A stretch of DNA of 64,000 bases. Origin: Candidatus Aquiluna sp. UB-MaderosW2red (GTDB taxonomy: Bacteria > Actinomycetota > Actinomycetes > Actinomycetales > Microbacteriaceae). The stretch spans positions 1,599,805-1,663,804 of the forward strand of contig NZ_LT627734.1 in assembly GCF_900100865.1 (NCBI RefSeq), written 5' to 3'. Numbering within the stretch: position 1 is the first letter of the stretch; every line of letters starts with the position of its first letter. The notes beneath the pieces are model-generated. The model ran no database searches. It was given only the letters and a program-made list of their open reading frames with translations, and was not told the origin of the DNA. Positions 14,001 through 26,000 of the stretch are shown in pieces. The position numbers and the translations under genes were made by a program.

Positions 14001-17000
14001 CTTGAGCCAATGGTTGACGTGAGCTTGATGCCAGTGAAGTCAGCAACACCTCCAAGGGCAGGCTGGGTCAAGGTGCCAGAGATAGTTGCGTTTGAAGAAC
14101 TCAAGACAACATCCTGGGTTGATTGAGTTCCTGTTGAAACTAGGTTGCCATCAGCATCCAGGATCCTTGCCTGAGGTTGAACTCCAAAGACTGCATCGTT
14201 GGTGACAGTTGCAGGGATGGTTAGGGCAACCGATGTTGCATCTCCGTGAGTAAGAGCAACAGGAGTTTGGGTTGCTGAAGTGAGGTCCTGGGAGCTAGCG
14301 GTGATTGTGTAGCTGCCGATGGTGCCCTGCAGACCCAAACCTGAGAAGGTTGCAACACCCAAGTCGCCCGCAACCAAGGTCAGATCAATGTCGCCGGTGA
14401 TGATTGCGCCTGAGCCAATCGAAAGTTCAACTTCACCGGTGAAGTTGGTGACGGTGTTGCCCGAAACATCTTGGACTGTCACCTTGGGCTGAGTGGTGAA
14501 GTTGGTTCGGTTTACAAAGCCTGCAGCAGCTTGGGTGATGGCTAGCTTTACCGCCTCGCCGAAACCAAGCTCAATGGATGCATTTCCGCTAATCGGGGAT
14601 GGGGATGAAATCGTGGCAGTCAAAGTCTTAGTGCCAAGTTCGCCCTCAAGCTTGAGACCCTTGCCAGTGAAGTTAGCTTCACCGGCAACCGCTGCCATTG
14701 AAAGCAATTGGGCGTTGTTGCCGCTCAGGGTAGCGCCTGTCGCAGTGAGGGTAACAACCTGAGTGGATTCAGATTCGGTGGTGACAAGGTTGTCGTCCGC
14801 ATCCAGAATCCGTGCGACAGGCTGGGTTCCAAAGACGACATTGCTTTGGGCATTAGCCGGAGCGGTAACAACCACCTTGGCTGCAGCTCCGTGAGTAAGG
14901 GCAACACCAGTTTGAGTAGCTGAAGTTAGGTTCAAAGAGCTAGCGGTTATCGTGTAGCTGCCGATGGTGCCCTGCAGACCCAAACCTGAGAAAGTAGCGA
15001 CACCTGAATTTGGAGATGCCAAGGTGATTGAAGGAGATCCGGTGATGATCGCGCCCGAGCCAATACCGAGGCTGATGGTGCCCACGAAGTTTTGAACCGT
15101 GTTTCCAGAGATATCCTGAACTGTGACCTTGGGCTGAGCAGTGAAGTCGGTGCGGTTGACAAAGCCTGAGGCAGCCTGGGTAATGGAAAGCTTTGTTGCT
15201 GAACCAAAACCAACGGTTATGGTCTCAGTCTCCTCAATCACGTTTGGTGATGCGATGGCGGCTTTGAGGGTGATAGAACCGATGGTTCCGGTTAGTTTTA
15301 CTAACTTTCCCGTGAAGTCTGCTTCACCGGCAACTGCAGGCATAGAGACTGTTCCACCAAGAGTGGCTTCGGTTGCCGAGAGGGTAACGGTCTGGGTTGA
15401 CTGGTCCCCTGTGGTGACCAAGTTTCCCTCTTGGTCAAAGATCCGCACGACTGGCTGAGTTCCAAAGACAACATCATTGGTTGCGGTCGCGGGAGCGGTC
15501 AAGGTTATTGTGTGTGCTTGACCGTGGGTAACTGTGACCACCTGGCTTGCAGTCGCTAGCGTGCTCGAGCTAGCAGTTACCGTGTAGCTGTCTACCGTTG
15601 CAGCAAGTGAAACACCGCTGAAGGTTGCAACGCCTGAGGAGGCGTTCTGCGCACTGTAGTCAGTGACTACCGGCGATTGTGCAAGGGTCGATCCCGTGCC
15701 AAAGGTAAGAGCAACGGATGCGGTCGAATCTGTCACGACGTTGTCGTAAGCGTCCCGAATGGTGGCAACGATATTTGCCAGATTGGATCGGTTGGCAACT
15801 GTTTGGGTAGCTGCACCGAGTGTCACCTTGCTGGCATCTCCGAAGGTAAGTGTGACAACCTCATCCTCAGTAACTGTGACTGACTGCGGCGGTGTGTTTG
15901 TGTTCTGGAAGGTGACAGAAAAGGTGAGGGTGTAGTCGGTGTTGACCTTGCCACCAAGAACCAGGTTCGGGAAGCTTGCAACACCATTAACTGTGGTCGC
16001 AGTTGCACCCGAAACGATGATGCCATCTAGCCCGGCAATTGAGATAGTGATTGCCGCGTTAGCGTGAGGGCCAGAAGCAATGGTGTTACCGCCGACATCT
16101 TTCAGGGTGGCAGTAGGTGCTAGGCCTGTTTTGCCCGCTTGAGCTGAAGTGCTGGCAAATGAAAGCGCAATTGATGCGGGCTCGCCCGCTTGAATGTTGT
16201 AGCTGGCAGAGGTGAAAGTGGTGGTTGATTGAGCGGTAAATGCCTCTCCATCAACTAATTCAGAGTTCTGAGAAAGTGATGTGCCGTTTCGAGTCGCGCT
16301 GAAAGTGAATGTTCCTGTACCAGTGCCGTCAACGACCTTTAGGTCGGAGAAGGTGAACGTGCCACCCGAGCGAGTTGCCGTTGCGCCCGAAATAACCGGG
16401 GTGCCAGAGGTTGTTGTTGCGACAGTGAAAGCTGTTGACACCGTGTAGTCCCCAGCTGAGGAGTTGTTGGTTGCAAGTGTGTTGCCGAACTTATCTCTAA
16501 TGGTGACAGTTGGTGGCGGGTTGAAAGTAACGGCCATAAAAGCATCGACAGTTCCAGTTACCGGCACGTTTGAAACTGCCATCTTCAAGCCGTAGCCAAA
16601 CTCAGGATCAATTGAATCAACAGTTGCAACTGAGTAGTTGGCCGACTGGTTATAAGAGACTGTTGAGGCATTCAAGGCGATAACTGATGCTGATTGATTG
16701 CCTGGGAAGTTGATGGTTCCGCCAGCGTCGATGCCTAGGTTTGCAACGGTGATGCCGACTCCTGCTGAGCCATTCACGTTGCCGCCAGCTCTGAGGGCAA
16801 GGGTAGAAACTTTACCTGTGAAGTTTTGGCTGGCAGAGACGTTAATGTTGCCATCAGTATTGAAAGCCAAGGTTCCGGCGGAAATACGTTGCAATTCGGT
16901 TGTTGAGAGCGCCAAGGTGCCTGCCACTTCACTTCCCAGAGTGATTGCTTGGCTTGGGGCCAAAGGCTCGATGGTGACCCTTGCGGTTCCTGCGTTTATG

Positions 17001-20000
17001 GATGCTCCTAGATTTAGAAAATCAGACGTTATCTCGATGTTGGAATTCGACGAAGATGAATCAATCCCACCAGTGATATCTAGAACAGCGTTAGATGAGG
17101 CTCGTCGGAGTTCGATTGATACAAGCCCGGAAGAAAGGAAAGAGCTCGCAGCTAAGGTCAGGTCTCCAGCACTGGCGGAGGACTTCACTCCGAGTATTGA
17201 AACTCCACCTGAACCAGCATCGATGGCAGACTGGGCAAGCGAGATCATCACAGGGTATCTCGGGCCAGTTCCCTCCAGAGACATTGTCCCACCGGACAGT
17301 TTTGTATTGCCAACGAGAACAATGCCATCGTAAACATCTGATGTACCCAAGAGAGACAATATTCGAGTCGCAGTTATTGAGTTTTGAGTAGTTTGTGCCG
17401 CCTGGTTTCCTGAAGTTTTTCCGAGCTCAATGCCGTACCACGAAGAAGCACCGGTGGACTTCCCTACAAGTGAAATGTCACGCCCGGATATAACCGTTGG
17501 ATTAGCTGCATCATTACTTAGGGGTACAATTACACCGCGGCCATACTGCTCTCCCTTACTCCAGCCTCGTATTGTCACGTCACCAGTCCCGGCTGTAATA
17601 CGAATGCCATTCGAGAAGTAGGGATTGGTTCCATCAACTGTGGTCGCTAAAGTAACGCCACCAAATATGTTCCCCGTTCCGTCATTATTTGATGTCGCAA
17701 AACCTGACGCCGGATCAGTTCCGCCTGAAATCAGGATGTCTCCACCACCAGTGCCCGTGTCCAGGCGATTGAAGTTCTTGATCTGGGCATGACCGAATTC
17801 GTTGCCATCTGAGTCCGCTTGGAATGTAATGTTTTGACCCAGAGAACTAATAGTTAGCGGTGATACAGAGGTTCCGGCCGCTGTGACAATGTGCCTTTTG
17901 GCCTTAATAAGCGCTGGGCCAACTCCCGAGCCAATGTTGGCCTGCACCAACACATCTGTGCCGGACTCAAGCTGGATTCCAGAGCTTGCTGCTAAGGCGG
18001 CTGTCTGAGTGATAGTTCCAGAGCTAAAGACCTCCACACTTGCCCCTGCCGTCAAAGTCGATGTGCTCAACGTTACGGAGGAGGCCGGAGATGAAGATTT
18101 TCCAATCAAAATCGAACCAGATGCATTAAAACTGGGTGTGCTCTTTGTGAACGAGGTTGTTGGATAGAACTCTATGTTGCCCGAGTTTGATGTCGTGATT
18201 GCCAAGTTAGCCGTTTGGGCGCCACCGAAGTACCTAACGTCGCCGCTTGACTTAATCGCTGCACCCTGGACCAGGTTCGCTGTGTTTCCAACTTTGCCGA
18301 CAATCAAACCACCGACGTCGATACTTGATCCTGGGATTGGGAATGTCGTTTCTGCACCAAAGGAGGTCTGTCCTACCGGGGGCAAAATTGACACAACCCC
18401 TGCGGTTTTAATCTCCATGATGCCATTGCTGAAGCTGTCCACCGCGGAAGTGTAAACAGTCAGGTCTCCTCCCGTGGGCCCGGCAACGGGTTTGAACTCG
18501 ACTTTTCTATTGGCGCCACTTCTGGAGAAAACGACTACTTTGCCCTTGCTATCGATAACAACGTTTCCTGTTTTGGTTGCAATCAGCAGGCCGCCTGTCT
18601 GGAAGCCGTAATCGCCAGTCAATGTTTCACCGCTCAGCAACATATCTGCCATGTCACCTGAGGTGATGATCGCGATCTGAGCGGAGCGAGCTCCCGTTGC
18701 GTTGCCGAGCATCGAACCGTAGGCTCCATTTTCCAAAACGGAAGTCATGGTTAATGCATTGGTGTGGGTCGAGTAGCTTGCTGTCGCCTCAATGACCGTC
18801 TGGGCGCTTGCCAAATCTTCATAGTGGAAAATACCAGAAGCCGTGTTGTCCGTACCTGAAGTTCCCTTTGCCTTCCCGAAGAGGTCAATGGTGTTGCCAA
18901 CAATCTTCACACCGGCACTTAAGTTGATTCCAGACGAAGCAGCATTCGCGTGGGTTGTTTGTGCCTTCATGCTGATGGCCCCAACTCCTGAGTAGACCCT
19001 CACGAGGTTCTCCGCGTTGGTTGACACTCCACCGATTTGCAAGGCTGTTCCGCTAGTGCTCAAAGTACTGCCAGCTGGCCTTGCCGAATTATTTGGATCT
19101 GCCGAACCGCCACCGATAGTGATGTCTGCACCATCACTTTCATTGGCATTTGTCTCAATCAAGACATAGTTACTGAAATCAACTCCAGCGTTGTCAGCAG
19201 TTGTCCATAATGTGATTGGGCCTCCAGCCGTGGAGAGCTTTCTAGGGACGGCAACCGATGCCCCTGGACCTACAGAGATTTTTCCAACGGACTTCATGTA
19301 AATTCCGCCAACACCGGAAGCCAGATCAGCATTTTGCGCAACTGTGGAACTCGAAGTAAGCGAGATTGGTCCAGCTCCGTTATTCGTCAGGGCATTGCTG
19401 ACTGTGATAACACCACCCTGATATGTAATCGGACCCGCAACAGTTGCTGACTGGCCAACCGTTAGGTTGGCAGTGTTGTCTGCCGCCCCAATCTGCAAGC
19501 CAGTAAGACCGGTGAGCGTGTAGCCGGTGGCAGGAAAGGTCACTGGATGGATAAAAGATTGGCCTGCCATCGGCTTGACGGTTAGCTTGCCAGTGGTCTT
19601 GAAGTTAACAGGCAGCGTTGAGTCAGTTATGAAACGATTGCCCTCAATCGAAATGTTGCCCGTTGCACTTCCAGCGGCAGTCGCACCAATGTTTGAGGAG
19701 CCGCTTCCGAGTCGGTTAAGCCATAGACCCCGATTGCCCTTGAGCGTGATGTTTCCTGATGTGGCAATAATGTCCGCGTTGCTGAAATCGAAAGAATAAG
19801 TGTTGTTGGCAGTCCCAGCTGCTGTGCCCTCCATGACAATATCACCGCCGCCAGTGGCCGAGATTGAGGTGCGAACAGTGTTTGTGCCGTTGTAAATCAA
19901 GATTGCCGTTGAATAGTCGTTCGTTGTTCCCAAAGCGCTCACAAACTTGATTGCTTCACCGGTGGCTTTCGTGGAGACGACGGAGATTGGGTGACCGTCT

Positions 20001-23000
20001 GCCCGGATGTCGATACCTAGACTTTGCATAGACCCGGTCGCGCCAGCAATGTTTTCAACCAAAATGGCGCCTGAGCCAGAGTTCATGTTGGTGCCACCAT
20101 GCCAATACTGTCCCTGAATGAGGTTTGTACTGGTAGCAGATTTAGATCGGATGGTAATGTCGCCGCCACCAGACCAAAGCTTGAATTGATTCGCGGCATT
20201 GGCACTTCCTAGCCGCACTCCTTGTGAGCCTGCAGTTGATGGCGCGCCTCCTGCGGGGAAGAAGCCCTTAGCTGCACTGCCGCCGCCAATGACGATGTCG
20301 GCTCCGCCAGTTTCTGAGGTTCCGGAGCACGATGCGATTGTGTTAATGCAGACAGCGTTGCTGGTGCGGAAGACCCCGGCGTCATCGCCGTCAGAGTCTG
20401 TCCAAAGCGAAATTTGGCCCAGTTTTGCTCCGGACGGTCCTGAGGTTTGAACGGTGGAACTGTCAAGACCGATATGGGAGGAAGACTTAATCCGGATGCT
20501 AGACCCGCTTGTGCCAGTGATGTTGGAGGAAATGATATCCGCAAAATCGCCATCAAACAGAATGTCACCGCCGTTGGCCGACACTGTTGCAGACCTAAGG
20601 TCAACGCTTCGAGTATCAAATGCTGAAACAACATCGGAGCTGAAGACAATATCCCCGCCACCGGTTGCCTCGATGGTGGAGTTAGAGTCACCAATGTAAA
20701 TAGCGTTAGAAAGAGTGTTAGTTCCGGGATTGGTTTGCTTCCCGAGTATCTGGATTGCTGTGCCCGAGGTTTTTCCAGAACTAATCAGTGTTGTTCCAGA
20801 ATTAGTAGCGAATCTCACACCTTGATTGCCGGCGGTTGTGCTTGTTCCCTCAATGGTGATGCTGCCGGTTGTGGCCTTGATTGTTGACCCTTGCCAAGAT
20901 TCGAATCCATGAAGATTTGACTGGCCCCTCATGACGATGTCTCCGCCACCGGAAAGGACCTTGACCCTCGAAAGCGAACTGGTGGCCAGCCTCACGCCCC
21001 GATAACCGCTATCAACTACAGGTCCGGTTGGGTAGCTAGTCCCAGCAGATCCGCCACCCATGTAAATGCTTCCGGTAGAAACTGACACCGCTGGATCACA
21101 GGACGCGTTTGTGTTTACGCAGGCACCGTCATCAATTAGCACATAGCCGTTTCCATCTGCAGATCCACCCCAGAGGACTATGTTTGAACCATTGGTTTCA
21201 ATTTTCTTATTTGGGGCGAGTGCAATGCTGCTTCTGGACTTGAATAGCACGTCACCGCGGCCAGACTTGCTTTCAACGTTGCCCTGAATATTGAGTGCGC
21301 TGCCATGGACCGAGATTGCTCCATGAGCCTCTAGGTTTGAAGCGATGCTGATAGGTGTCGTGGTGGTTGGTCGACCTATTTGTATGCTCTCGGGGGTAAT
21401 TGGGAACTGGAGCTTTCCGAACGACCAGTCAGTGGTGTTCTGAGTTGTCTTGAAGTTAGCGGATTCAGTAAATAGTCCGCCGGTGATTGTGGTGGGCAGA
21501 ATCTTGAAGTCTCCAGTGGTTGCAACATAAACACCCCACATGCCATTTCCGGATTGCCTCATCCACACCGCATCAGAATGGATTGTGACATCAGAGGAGG
21601 ATGTTGCAAAGTCAACCTGAGTACCTCCAGCGGTGGTCACACGATTGCCGCCTACTGCATTTGTTGCGCCAGCAGTCCAAGCGCCGAGTCGGACTGCCTC
21701 CTGAGAATTGTTTTCCCATCCAAAGGATGTGCCCACGGCCCAGCTAGAAGGCCCAGCAGCTCCGTTTAAAGTAATGGGGCCGTCAGTTGCGAGAATGTCG
21801 ATAAAGCCAAGTCGTAGTCCTTGGATGCCACTACCGTCATTGCCGGCAGATGAACCTATTCCAGACAGTGTGATACCACCACCTGATTTGGTTGCAAGGA
21901 TCCGCACTCCTTGATGCCCAGACTTCTGGTCCCAGGCTGCGTACCATAAAGCCGTAATTCCTCTGCTCCAGGCTCCGCCGGCAGAAGAGTCAGAGTATAG
22001 GGAGATAGCATCGGCACTCGCCGCATCAGAAGAAATTATGGCCGGAGCCCCGTTGTTCCCAACGTGAAGACTAATACCCTGGTTGGTTGCACTGCCTAGC
22101 GAACGTCCCCACATCGCAATGCGCCCAGTGCCAGAATCGATTTGAACCCCAGGGAAAATGCCGATGTGTCCAAGGTTGTATCCACCCGCGGGGGCTACCG
22201 CTCCGGCAATAAAGATGTCACCGCCCCCTGATTTCAGAACCGAGTTTGCGTTTATTAGAACGCCCATTTCGTCCCAGTTAGCGCTATTCTGGCCGACCGC
22301 GTAGCCATCGGGTAGGCCATCCCGTGCTGACACCGAGGACCACTTACCCCGATCTGTGGTGATCAGAGCATCAAGGCCCCCATCATCCCGACCGCCCGCG
22401 AGCCAAATCTTGCCACCGTTAGTTGTTATGGTCCCAGGGTCGATGTAGATATTGGAAGCCGTTCTGTTAGTTCCAGCAACCTTGTCAACAGCAGTCCAAT
22501 AAACGACGTCTGAGCCAGTAGTGGTGAGGTCAACACCGGTAGCGGTGTAAATACTGCCGCCGGTGAAGAACCTTATAGGAGAGGTGGCTTCGTCGGTTGT
22601 CACGAGCTCGATGTTGCTAGCGACAACTATGTCACCAGCATGGACACTAATTGGTCCAGCAATAGTCCAGTTTTTTGAAAGGGTCATTGCAGCTGTGGTG
22701 TCGCCCGGCCTTCCTATCTGAAGGCCACCAAGCTTTGATGCCAGCGTGAGTCCTGCAGTTCGTCCCTGGAAATCTGTGAAGGCGGTGCTGTTGGCCGCAG
22801 GGAGAATGCTCAGCGCCCCTAAGCTTGAGACTGTGGTGCCTAAGGTTAGGAAGGTTGTAACCCTGTTCCCAATTACCTCAACATCGGCAGAGGAAGATGT
22901 GACCAAACTATTTGCACAGGTTGCCACAGCGCAGTCTCCTAAATGCACTTGACCCTGGCTGTGACCAGATCGCAAAGCACCGAAATGGATACCTGCATTT

Positions 23001-26000
23001 CCAGCTCCTCCATCGAGCGTGATTTTTCCCGACTTACTCAAAACTGCCGTGGAAGTAAGTCCAAGCGCAGGATTGTTTGCAGGGCCATCTGCCTTAATTT
23101 CCACAGAACCATCTCCCACCGACTGAATCACGAGGTTGTCAGTGCCAGTATCAGCCCAGGATCCAGTGAGTGCGATGTAGTCCACGCCACCGGTGCTCTT
23201 TGCGTACATTCCGATAGCAGGCGAAATGTTGCTTCTTGAGGTAAAGATTGACTTGTTGGTGTAAGTGTCGGCGTCACCACTTCTGTTCAGCTGAAGCCCC
23301 CAGCCTGCGGAGTCAGCTCGAATCTCAATTTGGCCTAAACCGGAATCAACGCGGGTTGTCCAGTGAAAGGCAAGAGCATCGACTGCTGTCGTGCTCTTTC
23401 CAAAAAGACGAATATCCCCGCCACCACTTTGGATGGTGTTGGTGTTTCCACTGGCAGCACCGAACCCATACCAAATACCCATTTGGCCGTCAGTAGCGAT
23501 CGCCCAACCATCTGGCAGCCCGTCGTTATTGACTGAAGCTGGTGAAACGGCTGTCGAACCATTGTCCAAACCGCCTGCAAGGTGAATGTCTCCACCACCG
23601 GTATAGGTAGTGGTGGCACCACCTATTGAGTTGAGCGTTACGTTCGGATCGACAGTTATATATCCCTGCCCAGAAGCATCAGAGTCTGACCAGAGAATTA
23701 TTCGGCCGCCAGACCCAGAGGCAGTGCCAGCTGTCTGAAGCTTTATCCCTGCGGTGTCAATGACGACATTGACTTTTGACTTCAAGAGTAGATCTCCACC
23801 AGCCCCAGTAACCGTAACATTGCCATTCACGGCTAGCGAGCTAGAGGCACTTGTGGTTTCTAGAGTGACGCCAGTCTTCGCAGAAATTAATCCTGACGTC
23901 GTAACTGTTGACCCGCTCGAGGTAATTGACACTGCTCCAGCTGTCGAGGTGTTTGTTGCGCTCGCGCCAGTACTTATGGCGCCAGTGCCTGAGAGCGTTA
24001 TGTCACCTTCGGTGGATGTGAAAGCACCGCTTTGACTAATCGCGGCCCCATAGGCCGATATATTTCCAGAGGCTGTGATGTTTCCGTTTAGGGTTACTGC
24101 CCCACCTCTGAATGTGACATCACCGGCGATAGATGTTGAGCTGACGCTTGGCGTTGATGCCGTTATTGCTTGCGTATTTCCAATCCCGCCAATGGTCAAG
24201 CCAGATAATCCAATTAGGGAAACTTCAGATCGTGGAAATGTAATTGCGTCGGTAAAACTCTCTCCAGCTAAGGGTCTGACTGTTAGCGACCCAGCTGTTT
24301 TTATCAAAAGGCCCCAATCGGTTGACTGGTTCTTGAATCGATTACCTTCAAACAGTATGTCGCCCTTTGCCGAGCCTGAGGGAACGGCTCCAAAACTGGT
24401 AAGGGTGTTCGTGTCTCGGGAGTTAAAATTGGCTCCACGATTTCCCTTAAGCGTTATGTCGCCTTCGGAGGCCAGGATGTCTGCATTGCTTATTTCAAAA
24501 GAGTAAGTGCTGGCTCCGGTTCCAGAGGCATTGCCCTCCATGTAGACGTCTCCACCACCGGTGGCAGAGATTGTCTTCCTAATGGATCCTGTTCCGTCCC
24601 AAAAGAGAATTGGCTGAGATCTATCTCCAGTGTTGGCCAAAGAGCTAATAATCCGAATTGCTTGTCCGTCTGGTTTTGATGACGTGACTGTAATTGGATG
24701 ATTAATTGATTCCAGAAACAATCCGTAAGTTTGAGTCGTTGTCGTGGCACCAGCAAAGTTATTGATTCTTACCTGACCATTGCCAGCGTTTATGCTGGTG
24801 CCTCCATACCAGTATTGCCCGTAAATTCCTGCGCTTGTTCCCGTGCTCGAGGAGAGAGAAAGGTCGCCACCACCAGACCAAATCTTTGTGCCGTTCGCCG
24901 CGTGGGCAGAGCCGAGCCTAACACCGTGTTGCCCTGACGCGGAGCCTGCCTGCGAACCTCCAGTTGGGTATCTTCCCGAAGCGTCAGTGGTAGATCCACC
25001 TCCAATAATGATGTCGCCGCCACCTGTCGAAACTGGTGTTACGCAGGAACCAAATGTATTTATGCAGACACTGTTGGTTGTTTGCACAAATCCCGTGCTG
25101 TTTCCATCGCTGTCTGACCAGACAATAACTCCACCTCCAGAGCCCGAAGAAGTACCTGCAGTTTGTAAGGTGGCACTATTGATCAGGATGTTGAATTTAG
25201 ACTTAAGGGTCAAATCATTTCCTGCACCAGTAACAATCACGTTTCCACCAACTGTCAGGGCAGACGCTGCACCTGCGGAAGTAAGAGAAACAGAGCCAAC
25301 CGCACCTAAAGCCGCTGAAGTGGTGATAGTTGCACAGTCAACACTCAATGCTCCTCCAACGGATATCGCGCCGTTCGAATTAGTGAAAGCACCAGACCCC
25401 GCACAATTCAAAGTCAAATTACTATTTGCGGTTGAGTTGGTTACGGCGGCCGAAACGGTTATCGCACCGGCACTCTCAATCAAGATGCTGCCTTGAGTCA
25501 AAGCCGTTTGCAGGTCAGTGTTCAAAATGTTAGCGGCACCCAAGGTGTTGGTCTTGAACACTCCGCTTACAAATGACCCTGAGGTTGATCCTGTGGAAGT
25601 TATATTCACCGTGGCTGCTGTGCCAGCAATCGTGAATGAACTGGATGCTGAGGATGGGCTAGAAGTTCCAGCGGCATTTGTTGCAGTCACAGTGAAGGTG
25701 TATGCCTGGTTAGGAACTAACCCCGACACTGCAATCGTCCCAGATCCAGCTTGGGAAATTGATCCTGTTATCCCAGATGGCGACGAGGTTGCGGTGTATG
25801 AAGTAATGGTGGAGCCACCATTTGAAGACGGCGCAGTGAAGCTAACGTTCGCAGTGCTCGCACCTGTCGCTGTAACTGAGACGCTAGTTGGTTGGCCAGC
25901 TGTAGTTCGCGGAGTTGCCGTTGCTGTAGCTCCGGTGCTAGTTCCAATCGTGTTGGTTGCCCTCACCGTGAAGGTGTAGTTGGTGCCATTCGTGAGCCCC

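Noticed and set aside
16698..25979. Many long + strand frames opposite the giant gene, for example 16698-17333, 24843-25496 and 25518-25979
   Set aside because: They are antisense to Gly/Ser/Thr/Val-rich coding sequence, have low-complexity Pro/Val/Ala compositions and no domain pattern, and mirror the codon bias of the real gene.
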